From contig NZ_QKSB01000001.1 in assembly GCF_003234935.1 (NCBI RefSeq), positions 806,001 through 870,000 on the forward strand: DNA of 64,000 nucleotides, given 5' to 3'. The stretch is from Putridiphycobacter roseus (GTDB lineage Bacteria > Bacteroidota > Bacteroidia > Flavobacteriales_D > Crocinitomicaceae). Made by a program: the position numbers and the translations under genes. Within the stretch, counting starts at the first letter, position 1, and each line of letters begins with the position of its first letter. Below, piece by piece: positions 36,817 through 45,050 of this stretch. The notes beneath the pieces were generated by a model, which was not told the DNA's origin, did no database searches, and saw nothing but the letters and a program-made list of their open reading frames with translations.

Positions 36817-37302
36817 ATGAAAACAATTATTATTCTTTTACTTTTAATTACAAGCACAACTACTTATAGTCAAGACTCTACTTTAAGTTTTAATTTTTTC
36901 AATAAAAATATTTCAAAAGACAGCATTGCAAAATTGGACTTTAATAGTCAAAGTAAAGGCAATATTGAAGTACATCAACCAAAGGAATTGAAAGAAATCA
37001 CTGAATTTGTTAGCCGAAATAAAGACCATATGGATCAAGTAAAAATTGAAGGCTATCGCATCCAAATTTATTTTAACGAAAACAAATCTACCGCGCTTGG
37101 TCAAAAAGCAAATTTTTTATCCAGTTACGGAGAACACAAAGCATATTTAGATTACATGGCACCTAACTATAGAGTGCGCGTGGGTAACTTTAGAACTAAA
37201 TTAGAAGCAGAAAAATTAAAGCAAGAATTATTGTCAGCCTATCCTACCTGCATTGTGCTTCCTGACAATATAGAATTACCGAAAATAATTGAAAAAGAGT
37301 AA
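36817..37302 (+). CDS. Exported SPOR-domain protein
   Basis: 161-residue protein with a signal peptide (IILLLLITSTTTYSQ) and a C-terminal SPOR-type domain (about residues 78-152): YRIQIYFNENKS at the first strand, ALGQKANFLS helix, YRVRVGNFRTKLEAEKLKQE with the conserved R-V-G-x-F pattern, then the last strand. SPOR domains bind denuded glycan strands of peptidoglycan, often at the division site. No membrane anchor remains after signal cleavage, so it would be soluble periplasmic. Divergent from the actA operon. Stands just upstream of the CHU_C-tailed surface protein, but with no sign of shared function. Confidence 0.8.
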   Translation: MKTIIILLLLITSTTTYSQDSTLSFNFFNKNISKDSIAKLDFNSQSKGNIEVHQPKELKEITEFVSRNKDHMDQVKIEGYRIQIYFNENKSTALGQKANFLSSYGEHKAYLDYMAPNYRVRVGNFRTKLEAEKLKQELLSAYPTCIVLPDNIELPKIIEKE

Positions 37303-37360
37303 ATAGGCAACCTTTTCGATAAATCTCCCGTCTAAAGAGACAGGGTTATATTAATATATA

Positions 37361-40300
37361 ATGAATTTGAAGTGTTACACCTTAATAATCTTTATGATGG
37401 TGGCTTTAGGCATATTGGGGCAACCTTCAATATGGATTAAGCCGAATAAAGGTCAATGGCATGAAAATGTAGCTTATAAAATTGGAATTCCAGGCGGTGA
37501 TTTATTTTTGGAAAACAATGGATTTACCTATCAATTTCATAATGGAGCCGATTTTATTCATGAGCATAACCATGCAGATGAACATTTAGAATCCACTGAG
37601 TTATTTAAAAGTCATGTCATAAAGACTACGTTTTTAGGCGCAAATAAAACAACGAAATTTAAAGAAAGCATTCCCTCAACACATGTTGAAAACTATATCT
37701 TAGGTAATGACCCAAGTAAATGGGTTAACAGTTTAACACTTTATAATTCTGTACAATACCAATCGATTTATCCAGGTATTGATTTGCATATTTATGAACA
37801 AAATCAGACGCTAAAGTATGATTATATAATAGCACCCAACACCAATACAGAACAACTTCAAATTAAGTACGAGGGTCAAAATAGTTTAGAAATTGAAAAT
37901 GGGCAATTAAACATACACACTACTTTTGGCATGTTTTCTGAAAGCAAACCCATAGCTTATCAAATGATCCATGGCGAAAAAAAAATAGTGCTTTGCAATT
38001 ACACCATAGATAAGGATATCATCAGTTTTGAATTTCCGGAAGGATATAGTAATTCAGACACATTGGTCATTGACCCTATTTTGCTTTTTTCTACCTTCAC
38101 TGGATCTTCTGCGGATAACTGGGGAATGACCGCTTGTCCTGATGTAAATCAAAAACTGATAGCCGCAGGAATAGTATTTGGAAGTGGGTATCCAACTTCA
38201 ACAGGTGCACAAAGCACTACGTTTAATGGTGGGCAAGTAGATATAGGTTTAACCAAATTCAATGCATTAGGGACCGGAATTGAATTTTCAACTTATATTG
38301 GTGGTACTGGAGCAGAAACACCCCACAGTATAATTGTCAATGACGCCAATCAAATATTTTTAATGGGGGCTACCTCATCTTCTAATTTTCCAATTCCACC
38401 AAATGCTTATCAACCTAATTTTGCTGGCGGTACATTAAACACCAATATAGATGGTATTTTATTTACAGCCGGAACTGATTTATATGCTATAAAATTAAAC
38501 CCCACGGGAACCACTATTCAAAACGGCACTTTTTTGGGTGGCACAGGAAATGATGGTGTGGTTAACTTAAATAATGGTGGTGCAAATATTGCCTACAATT
38601 ATGGTGACCAATTAAGAGGAGAAATTATTGTTGATCAAAATTCAAACGTTTACATTTCCTCTACAACTAGTTCTACCGATTTCCCAACCAATAATGGATT
38701 TAGCACTACCCTAAACGGCTCTCAAGATGCTGTTTTTGTAAAGTTAAACAATATATTTTCTAATTTATTATATGGCACCTATATCGGAGGTTCAGGACTA
38801 GAATCAGGAAATTCAATTCAAATTGGCAGCAATGGGGATTTATACATGGCTGGTGGTACTACTAGCTCAAATTTTCCATTTACATCCGGACAAATTAACC
38901 CTAGTTTCTTAGGCGGAAGTACAGATGGATATGTATTAAGGTTAGAAGCTCCAAACTATGCTAATCCTATAGCAACTTATTTAGGTACGAATGATTATGA
39001 CCAAGCTTATTTTGTACAATTAGATTTAAATGATAAGGTATACATATATGGCCAATCTAAAGGAAATTATCCCGTTACGACGGGGAAATATGTGAATCCA
39101 AATAGTGGTCAATTTATTCATAAAATGAATTCAGATTTATCCACAACTGAATGGTCTTCTGTTTTTGGTGGAGGTACTGGTGATGTAGAAATTTCTCCTA
39201 CGGCTTTTTTAGTCAGTGATTGCTATGAAATTTATATCGCAGGATGGGGTGGACTTACCAATTCCAGTAATTCGAGTGCAAGTAATAGTACTACCAATGG
39301 TTTTCCTACTACTTCAGATGCTTACCAAGACATTACAGGAGGTAGTAATTTTTATTTAGCTTTATTTACACCAGATATGCTGGCATTAAAATATGCCACT
39401 TTTATGGGTAATCCAACTTCAACAAACGACCATGTAGATGGTGGCACATGTCGATTTGATAAAAGTGGTAAAATCTACCATGCAGTTTGTGCTGCTTGCT
39501 CCTCAACAGGTTCCTTTCCTACTACGCCTGGGGCATATTCAACTACAAATGGATCCACGAATTGTAATATGGCTGGTTTCGTATTTGATTTATCTAAAAT
39601 AGAAGCGACTTTGGGGGTTCCAATTCCAATAACGTGTTTGCCTAACGCAACCATCTTCACCAATTCAAGTATTAATGGAAATACCTTTATGTGGTATTTT
39701 GGAGATGGGGATAGTTCTAGTGTATTTTCTCCATCACACCTGTATGCAAACCCAGGAATATATGATGTCATATTGATTGTTTCTGACAGCAATGGATGTT
39801 ATACGCCAGACACTGCCTTTACCCAAGTAGAAATAATTTTACCTGTTTACGAAGCTTATGTCTTGGAAGATACCATCTGTCCTGGAACCAGTGTACAAGT
39901 TATTGCTAGCGGTGGCACAGACTATGTTTGGGGACCACCTTTACTATTTAACAACCCTTATTTATTTAACCCCATACTCACAATCGATAACGATACAACA
40001 ATCACAGTAGAAATTAGTAGCGTTTGTGGCATAACCAGTTTAACAGTAGATGTATGGACTTTTGATTTAGTGGGAGGAGCTGGTCCAGACACCACGATTT
40101 GTACTGGTCAAAGTACAGAAATATGGGCTACAGGCGGTGGCTCTTATTTATGGAATCCACCTTTGGGTCTTTCCGATCCGCTCATTAGCAACCCAATAGC
40201 CACTGTCACTCAAAACACACAATTTAAGGTTTATATCACAACACCTGATCAATGCCATTTCGCAGACTCCCTTTATATTTTTGTAGACCAAGGACTGCCG

Positions 40301-41242
40301 AACCCAAAAGTACAATCCTCTGCAGATATTTGCTTTGGCAGTAATATTCAATTGACAGCAAGTGGTGCCCTAACTTATGAATGGTCACCAAACTATAACA
40401 TTAGTAATACACAGATTCCTAATCCAATTGTAGCACCGGCTGTAGACACCACTTACATAGTAAGTTTTACCAATGCATGTGGCACTTCACTCGATATGGT
40501 AGATGTATATGTACATGATGTAAAGGCAATCACCAGACCTGACACATCCATTTGCCCAGAAGAACCCATTTCTTTATGGGCGACAGGTGGGATTTATTAC
40601 GAATGGTATCCCACGGTAAGAGTAGCAGATTATAAAGAAGCAAATACCATAGCTACACCAGTAAAATCAACATACTATACTGTAACGGTAAGTGATGATT
40701 ATGGCTGTGAAGACAGTACAGGATTTTATGTAACGGTATTCGATTTACCAAAAATAACTTTATCCACGGATATCATTGCAGTGGCAGGTGATATCATACC
40801 CATATGGGCAGATGGCAATGGGGAAATAGAATGGTTTCCAAAAAGCTTTATTACCTGTGATATTTGTCCAGAAACAGAAGTTTACCCGCCATCAAATACG
40901 AATTACACTGCGGTTTTAACCAATGAAAATGGTTGTAAAGTTCAAGGAGATGTACTCATTAGTTTTGAACCATTAATTTACGTACCTAATGTTTTTACAC
41001 CAGATGGAAACGATTATAATAACACCTTTAAAGCAATAACCCAGAATATTGAACAATTTGAAATGACCATTTATAACCGTTGGGGAGAAATTGTATTTAA
41101 ATCTTATGATACAGATGGAGAATGGGATGGTTATTATAATGGTCGCTTATCCCAAGATGGTCTCTATATTTGGGTAATTGATTATGTGGATTTGAATGGG
41201 AAAAAAGAACAACTTCTAGGACATGTTTCTATTCTGAAATAA
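37361..41242 (+). CDS. Large secreted surface protein with CHU_C (T9SS type B) tail
   Basis: 1293-residue exported protein. After the signal (FMMVALGILGQ) comes a DUF7948-like N-terminal domain (about 25-245; KPNKGQWHENVAYKIGIPGG). A long beta-propeller-like SBBP-repeat region (about 250-760) has recurring STYIGGTGAE, TYIGGSGLESGNS and YATFMG segments. A PKD-type domain (about 770-830; WYFGDGDSSSVFSPSHLY) leads into four Ig-like modules with repeated ICxGxxxxLxAxGxxxYxW. The last 85 residues are the gliding-motility-associated C-terminal domain (VPNVFTPDGNDYNN, FEMTIYNRWGEIVF, WDGYYNG), the type B secretion signal. Likely a surface adhesin or scaffold; ligand unknown. Its end overlaps the convergent udk gene by 14 bases. 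Confidence 0.85.
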   Translation: MNLKCYTLIIFMMVALGILGQPSIWIKPNKGQWHENVAYKIGIPGGDLFLENNGFTYQFHNGADFIHEHNHADEHLESTELFKSHVIKTTFLGANKTTKFKESIPSTHVENYILGNDPSKWVNSLTLYNSVQYQSIYPGIDLHIYEQNQTLKYDYIIAPNTNTEQLQIKYEGQNSLEIENGQLNIHTTFGMFSESKPIAYQMIHGEKKIVLCNYTIDKDIISFEFPEGYSNSDTLVIDPILLFSTFTGSSADNWGMTACPDVNQKLIAAGIVFGSGYPTSTGAQSTTFNGGQVDIGLTKFNALGTGIEFSTYIGGTGAETPHSIIVNDANQIFLMGATSSSNFPIPPNAYQPNFAGGTLNTNIDGILFTAGTDLYAIKLNPTGTTIQNGTFLGGTGNDGVVNLNNGGANIAYNYGDQLRGEIIVDQNSNVYISSTTSSTDFPTNNGFSTTLNGSQDAVFVKLNNIFSNLLYGTYIGGSGLESGNSIQIGSNGDLYMAGGTTSSNFPFTSGQINPSFLGGSTDGYVLRLEAPNYANPIATYLGTNDYDQAYFVQLDLNDKVYIYGQSKGNYPVTTGKYVNPNSGQFIHKMNSDLSTTEWSSVFGGGTGDVEISPTAFLVSDCYEIYIAGWGGLTNSSNSSASNSTTNGFPTTSDAYQDITGGSNFYLALFTPDMLALKYATFMGNPTSTNDHVDGGTCRFDKSGKIYHAVCAACSSTGSFPTTPGAYSTTNGSTNCNMAGFVFDLSKIEATLGVPIPITCLPNATIFTNSSINGNTFMWYFGDGDSSSVFSPSHLYANPGIYDVILIVSDSNGCYTPDTAFTQVEIILPVYEAYVLEDTICPGTSVQVIASGGTDYVWGPPLLFNNPYLFNPILTIDNDTTITVEISSVCGITSLTVDVWTFDLVGGAGPDTTICTGQSTEIWATGGGSYLWNPPLGLSDPLISNPIATVTQNTQFKVYITTPDQCHFADSLYIFVDQGLPNPKVQSSADICFGSNIQLTASGALTYEWSPNYNISNTQIPNPIVAPAVDTTYIVSFTNACGTSLDMVDVYVHDVKAITRPDTSICPEEPISLWATGGIYYEWYPTVRVADYKEANTIATPVKSTYYTVTVSDDYGCEDSTGFYVTVFDLPKITLSTDIIAVAGDIIPIWADGNGEIEWFPKSFITCDICPETEVYPPSNTNYTAVLTNENGCKVQGDVLISFEPLIYVPNVFTPDGNDYNNTFKAITQNIEQFEMTIYNRWGEIVFKSYDTDGEWDGYYNGRLSQDGLYIWVIDYVDLNGKKEQLLGHVSILK

Positions 41243-41855
41243 CAGAGAGCACATTTCTTATTTTATCTATTAAGACATTAATATTTTCATCAAAAGATTG
41301 ATTATTTGTAATGATCAGATCTACCTCATCTATATATGGTAAAACATAATTATTATAGGCTGGCAAAACATGGTGCTTCCACTGATAGATAATATCCTCC
41401 TTCGAATAGTTTCTTTCCTGTAAATCTCTTTTTAACCTTCTTTCAAATTGAAGATCCGGATCCATTTTAAGGTATACTGCATAGTCTAACCTTTGCTTTA
41501 AAAAAGGATAACACATTACAAACAATCCTTCCACTAATAGGATATCTTTCGAAACTAAAGAAACATCACTTCTATCACCAATAGGGTTATTAAAGTTATA
41601 GGTTGAAAAAGAAATATCTTGTCCTTCAACTAACTTTAAAAAATCAGCTGCCATTCTCTTAGTGTCTAAGGCTGTTGGCAAATCAAAATTTACGATACCA
41701 TTTTCATCTCGTTGTTGCTTTTCAATTGGCAAATAATAATTATCCAAGGAGAAAGTAGTAATTTTATTGGGGAACTCTTTACGTAACAATTCAATTAATG
41801 TCGTTTTTCCAACACCACTACCCCCAGTAATTCCTATTATAAATTTTTTTGGCAT
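41229..41855 (-). CDS. udk: Uridine kinase
   Basis: 208-residue cytosolic P-loop kinase that phosphorylates uridine/cytidine with ATP in pyrimidine salvage. Walker A GITGGSGVGKTTL (residues 8-20), FSLDNYYLPIEKQQRDENG (substrate-binding region after strand 2), FDLPTALD, LLVEGLFVM (Walker B region) and the lid RRLKRDLQERNYSKEDI are all diagnostic. Length is normal. It lies between two genes that encode CHU_C tails on the opposite strand and overlaps the first of them at its 3' end. Confidence 0.93.
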   Translation of the reverse strand: MPKKFIIGITGGSGVGKTTLIELLRKEFPNKITTFSLDNYYLPIEKQQRDENGIVNFDLPTALDTKRMAADFLKLVEGQDISFSTYNFNNPIGDRSDVSLVSKDILLVEGLFVMCYPFLKQRLDYAVYLKMDPDLQFERRLKRDLQERNYSKEDIIYQWKHHVLPAYNNYVLPYIDEVDLIITNNQSFDENINVLIDKIRNVLSVISE

Positions 41856-41923
41856 TTAACTTTTTTTTAGCTACCCTGCTATATTTAAATTCGTCTATTG
41901 CAAAACTAAAAGAATAAATTAAT

Positions 41924-42367
41924 ATGCATCTATTTACAATAATTGGAATTTCTTTTTTGTGCATTAATACAACAATAGTAAATGCAACCGAAATAAATTC
42001 AAAGCCTAAAGCATCCCCATGCAACACCATAAAAACATCCACTTTTATTAACCATACAGACACAGACAGCAGTCTTTTTGTATTAGAGGACCCTTCTAGT
42101 CTATTTATACCAAATGCTTTTACACCTTGGAGTTACAATGGTAAAAACAACACATTTAAAGTTATAGGTAAAGAAATTGATCAATTTGAAATGATCATTT
42201 ACAATCGCTCGGGAGAAATCGTATTCAAGTCTTATAATCCAGATAAAGAATGGGATGGGAAATACGCGAGCAGGTATTGTTCACCAGGAGTTTACTTATA
42301 CCAAATAAAATATATAAGCAATTATGGGAGTAAAAAAAGCAGACAAGGCTTTGTCACCATTTTATAA
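41924..42367 (+). CDS. Small secreted protein consisting mainly of a CHU_C sorting domain
   Basis: 147-residue protein: signal peptide (FTIIGISFLCINTTIVNA), about 35 residues of linker-like sequence, and a complete CHU_C domain (about 58-147) with IPNAFTPWSYNGKNNTF, FEMIIYNRSGEIVFKSY, WDGKYASRY and GVYLYQIKY. The domain closely matches the tail of the 1293-residue protein encoded 680 bases upstream, even to FEMxIYNRxGEIVFKSY. There is no room for a cargo domain. It could be a remnant of a duplicated larger gene, or a functional small type IX substrate. Confidence 0.75.
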   Translation: MHLFTIIGISFLCINTTIVNATEINSKPKASPCNTIKTSTFINHTDTDSSLFVLEDPSSLFIPNAFTPWSYNGKNNTFKVIGKEIDQFEMIIYNRSGEIVFKSYNPDKEWDGKYASRYCSPGVYLYQIKYISNYGSKKSRQGFVTIL

Positions 42368-42510
42368 AAAATACAATCGTATGATGTTTAATCCAATTAT
42401 TAAGTTAGAACAATAAAGAAAATACCAATTATACAATAAAAATATAAAACATAAACTTTTTAAAATATTTGAAAAATGCTATCTTTAGCGTACATAATAA
42501 ATTAAAAACT

Positions 42511-42852
42511 ATGAGTAAAAGAGCGGAATTAATTGAAAAGTACAAAAAAGAAATGACCAAATTAGGTATTAACAATGTAAATAATGACTTATTCGAAAAG
42601 GTTGTTATTGGTTGCGGTCCTTCTATATATAATGCAGACTCTTCTACAGTTTCTGGATCAGATGCTAAAGAATTAGCAACGGTTAAAAACAATTTTTTAA
42701 TCAAGAAATTAGGACTAAAAGATGGTCCAACTTTAGATAGCGCTATTGAGGACGTAATAACTGAAATGGGAAAATCTAATAAAAATAAGTATAGAGCTAT
42801 TTTCTATTATTTGTTAGTAGAAAAGTTTAACAAAGCAGAAGTTTATAAATAA
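42511..42852 (+). CDS. DUF2853 family protein
   Basis: 113-residue cytosolic protein that fits the DUF2853 family along its whole length: MSKRAELIEKYKKEM at the start, VVIGCGPSIYNADSSTVSGS in the middle, then ELATVKNNFLIKKLGLKDGP and NKYRAIFYYLLVEKF near the end. Function is unknown for the family. I chose ATG 42511 because the family begins with MSKR; an ATG 14 codons upstream (42469) is also in frame. Monocistronic; followed by a strong bidirectional terminator. Confidence 0.9.
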   Translation: MSKRAELIEKYKKEMTKLGINNVNNDLFEKVVIGCGPSIYNADSSTVSGSDAKELATVKNNFLIKKLGLKDGPTLDSAIEDVITEMGKSNKNKYRAIFYYLLVEKFNKAEVYK

Positions 42853-42870
42853 GCACAAAATTTTTTGATG

Positions 42871-42906
42871 AAAAAAGGGGCAAATTAATAATTTGCCCCT
42901 TTTTTA
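42871..42906. terminator. Bidirectional rho-independent terminator
   Basis: Fifteen-base perfect stem (AAAAAAGGGGCAAAT at 42871-42885 with ATTTGCCCCTTTTTT at 42891-42905, five-base loop). A and T tracts flank it, so it can serve both the DUF2853 gene and the convergent metalloprotease operon. Confidence 0.92.
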
Positions 42907-42924
42907 TGTCTTCGTATTAAATAC

Positions 42925-45048
42925 TTATTGTTTGATCAATTTTAAAGTTTCAAACTTATTATCACTTTTAATATTAACCAAGTAAACACCTTTAGCAAGT
43001 GAAGCAGTTTCCAACTGTAAACTTAAATTATCATTGGTCACAGTTGTATTTATCATCTCTTGAATACGTGCGCCATTAATATCATATAGTGTTACTGAAA
43101 TGTTCATGTTATCATAACCTCTCAACGTTAGATTACTATTTCCGTTTGTAGGGTTCGGGTATAAACTAGCAAAGGCTAAGCCTTCATTTTGCGTACCATC
43201 TAAGCCTACATAGTCAGGTGAAACAATGTTGATGTCATCAATATAGATGTTATTCCCTTCACTAGAACTAAATTCAAATTTGTACCTAAAGTTTGGTACA
43301 AAATATACGTCATTAATATTGTTAACTACAACAGTTTTCCAGTCTTCATCTGCTGGCGCATAACTACTATTTTGAACATTTGAATTTAAAAAACTTCCGT
43401 GAATAGATTTCCGCAACACCCATGTTTCACCACAGTCATTGGACACAAAAAACTTTAAGTATTCATCATCTAATGCATCTTTTTTATGGTAAGCATATTT
43501 GAATTCAAAAGCTACTGTGTGGTTAGCGGTAAGATTTCCTAAATCTATCGCACCAGAAATAAATTTATCTACATCTATTCCATTTGCACTATAATTATTC
43601 AAAAATAAAGAATGATTACCCGTACTACCTGTACTATTAGTTACTTCCCACCCAAAATCATTATTGGGATTGTCTATAGAAAAACTAATATTGTCAGGAA
43701 AGGCTGATTGGTTTTCAAATCCTTCAAAATATGGAAGACTTTCTCCCGGAACGTCTAACACACTAATGGAATTAATTAAGGTCACCGTTTCTTGGTTACT
43801 GGCATTAGAAACAGTTAAAGTAACTGGATACTGACCAGGTGAATTATAAGACACCACTACATTTGAATCCGTTGAAGTACTCGGTGTTCCTCCTGGAAAA
43901 GACCAAGCTCTAGTAGTAATATTATGAACAGAAATATCCGAAAATTCTATACTACTTCCAGCACAGGAAATACTATTCGTTTGGGTAAATATTGCCTCAC
44001 ATATTTCTTCGGTATTATTTGAAACACCACTAGCGATTAAATTGGCACTAGTCGATAAATTATCTCTACCAGCCGTACTATTTAATAAGGCAGTTTGCAT
44101 CCTTGCAGCTTGACCGTCTGTAAACATAGTTGAACAATAAGAATACTCCATTATGTTCTGTACGTTATCTAAAGAGCCGCATGAAACACCAGCAGTATTA
44201 CAAGAAGACCAACCGATTGTATTAGGTGTATCTGTTACATTGTCATCACTACTACAACTACTGCCAACACCCGGACTATTCGTTGAGCCCCAGCAATGCG
44301 CCAAATTAAACCAATGGCCAACTTCGTGACTTAAAGTATGTCGAGCTACATTAGAACTTGTTCCAGTAGTACCCATATAATCATGTCGCATAAAAATTGC
44401 CCCATACATTTGATTTGGATTAAAAAAGTTAGATGGTCTATAGGTATACCCAGCCGCGCCATTAGGATCGATACAAACAATAATGGATAAATAGTCTTTT
44501 TGTGGCCATATACCATGTTGCGCCACAACTGCATCCACAATGTCGTGAGACCCATTACTCATTCCTGTATCGAAAGTAGTGCTGGATGCCGTTCTAGTTA
44601 TCCCACTATGACAATTTCCATTTGGATCTTTTGTCGCTAATACAAATTCAAAACTTGGATTACCAGTAATTCCTGAAAACGCGGAAACAGTATTTCCCAA
44701 GTCTGAATTCAGCATGTTATAATCTATATTTAAAGTTTCGATAGCCTCATTAATCTGCGCATTTGAAATGTTTTCCACACCACCTAAATGAACCACATGT
44801 ACTACTACTGGAATGGTATATGTGGAGCGATCATCTGCACTAAAACTTGATAAATAAGATTGATAATCAATTTCAAAAGCTACTTGATCTATACTATCTT
44901 GTATACGATAAGCATTATTTTCTAAACTTAACTTTTCTCTTTCTATGTGTTCTGCGCACATAATCGGGTTTTCATAACTTGTGGTCTGTGCATGCAAAAC
45001 AATACCGAATTGGAGCATTAAAGCACTTATAAATATAGAAATTTTCAT
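42925..45048 (-). CDS. Secreted M43-type zinc metalloprotease, T9SS type A tail
   Basis: 707-residue secreted metzincin. Signal peptide (FISALMLQFGIVLHA) and prodomain region, then a pappalysin-like (M43) catalytic domain with SHEVGHWFNLAHCWG: H241, E242, H245 and H251 fit HExxHxxxxxH. The Met-turn region is NIMEYSYCSTMF. A PKD-like domain follows (about 350-432; AWSFPGGTPSTSTDSNVVV). A MAM/jelly-roll-like domain comes next (about 437-620; LPYFEGFENQSAFPDN, CGETWVLRKSIHG). The last 80 residues are a type A sorting domain (LYPNPTNGNSNLTLRG ending FETLKLIKQ). The metzincin glycine after the second His is Asn248 here. Two bases downstream of its paralogue. Confidence 0.85.
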   Translation of the reverse strand: MKISIFISALMLQFGIVLHAQTTSYENPIMCAEHIEREKLSLENNAYRIQDSIDQVAFEIDYQSYLSSFSADDRSTYTIPVVVHVVHLGGVENISNAQINEAIETLNIDYNMLNSDLGNTVSAFSGITGNPSFEFVLATKDPNGNCHSGITRTASSTTFDTGMSNGSHDIVDAVVAQHGIWPQKDYLSIIVCIDPNGAAGYTYRPSNFFNPNQMYGAIFMRHDYMGTTGTSSNVARHTLSHEVGHWFNLAHCWGSTNSPGVGSSCSSDDNVTDTPNTIGWSSCNTAGVSCGSLDNVQNIMEYSYCSTMFTDGQAARMQTALLNSTAGRDNLSTSANLIASGVSNNTEEICEAIFTQTNSISCAGSSIEFSDISVHNITTRAWSFPGGTPSTSTDSNVVVSYNSPGQYPVTLTVSNASNQETVTLINSISVLDVPGESLPYFEGFENQSAFPDNISFSIDNPNNDFGWEVTNSTGSTGNHSLFLNNYSANGIDVDKFISGAIDLGNLTANHTVAFEFKYAYHKKDALDDEYLKFFVSNDCGETWVLRKSIHGSFLNSNVQNSSYAPADEDWKTVVVNNINDVYFVPNFRYKFEFSSSEGNNIYIDDINIVSPDYVGLDGTQNEGLAFASLYPNPTNGNSNLTLRGYDNMNISVTLYDINGARIQEMINTTVTNDNLSLQLETASLAKGVYLVNIKSDNKFETLKLIKQ

Positions 45049-45050
45049 GT

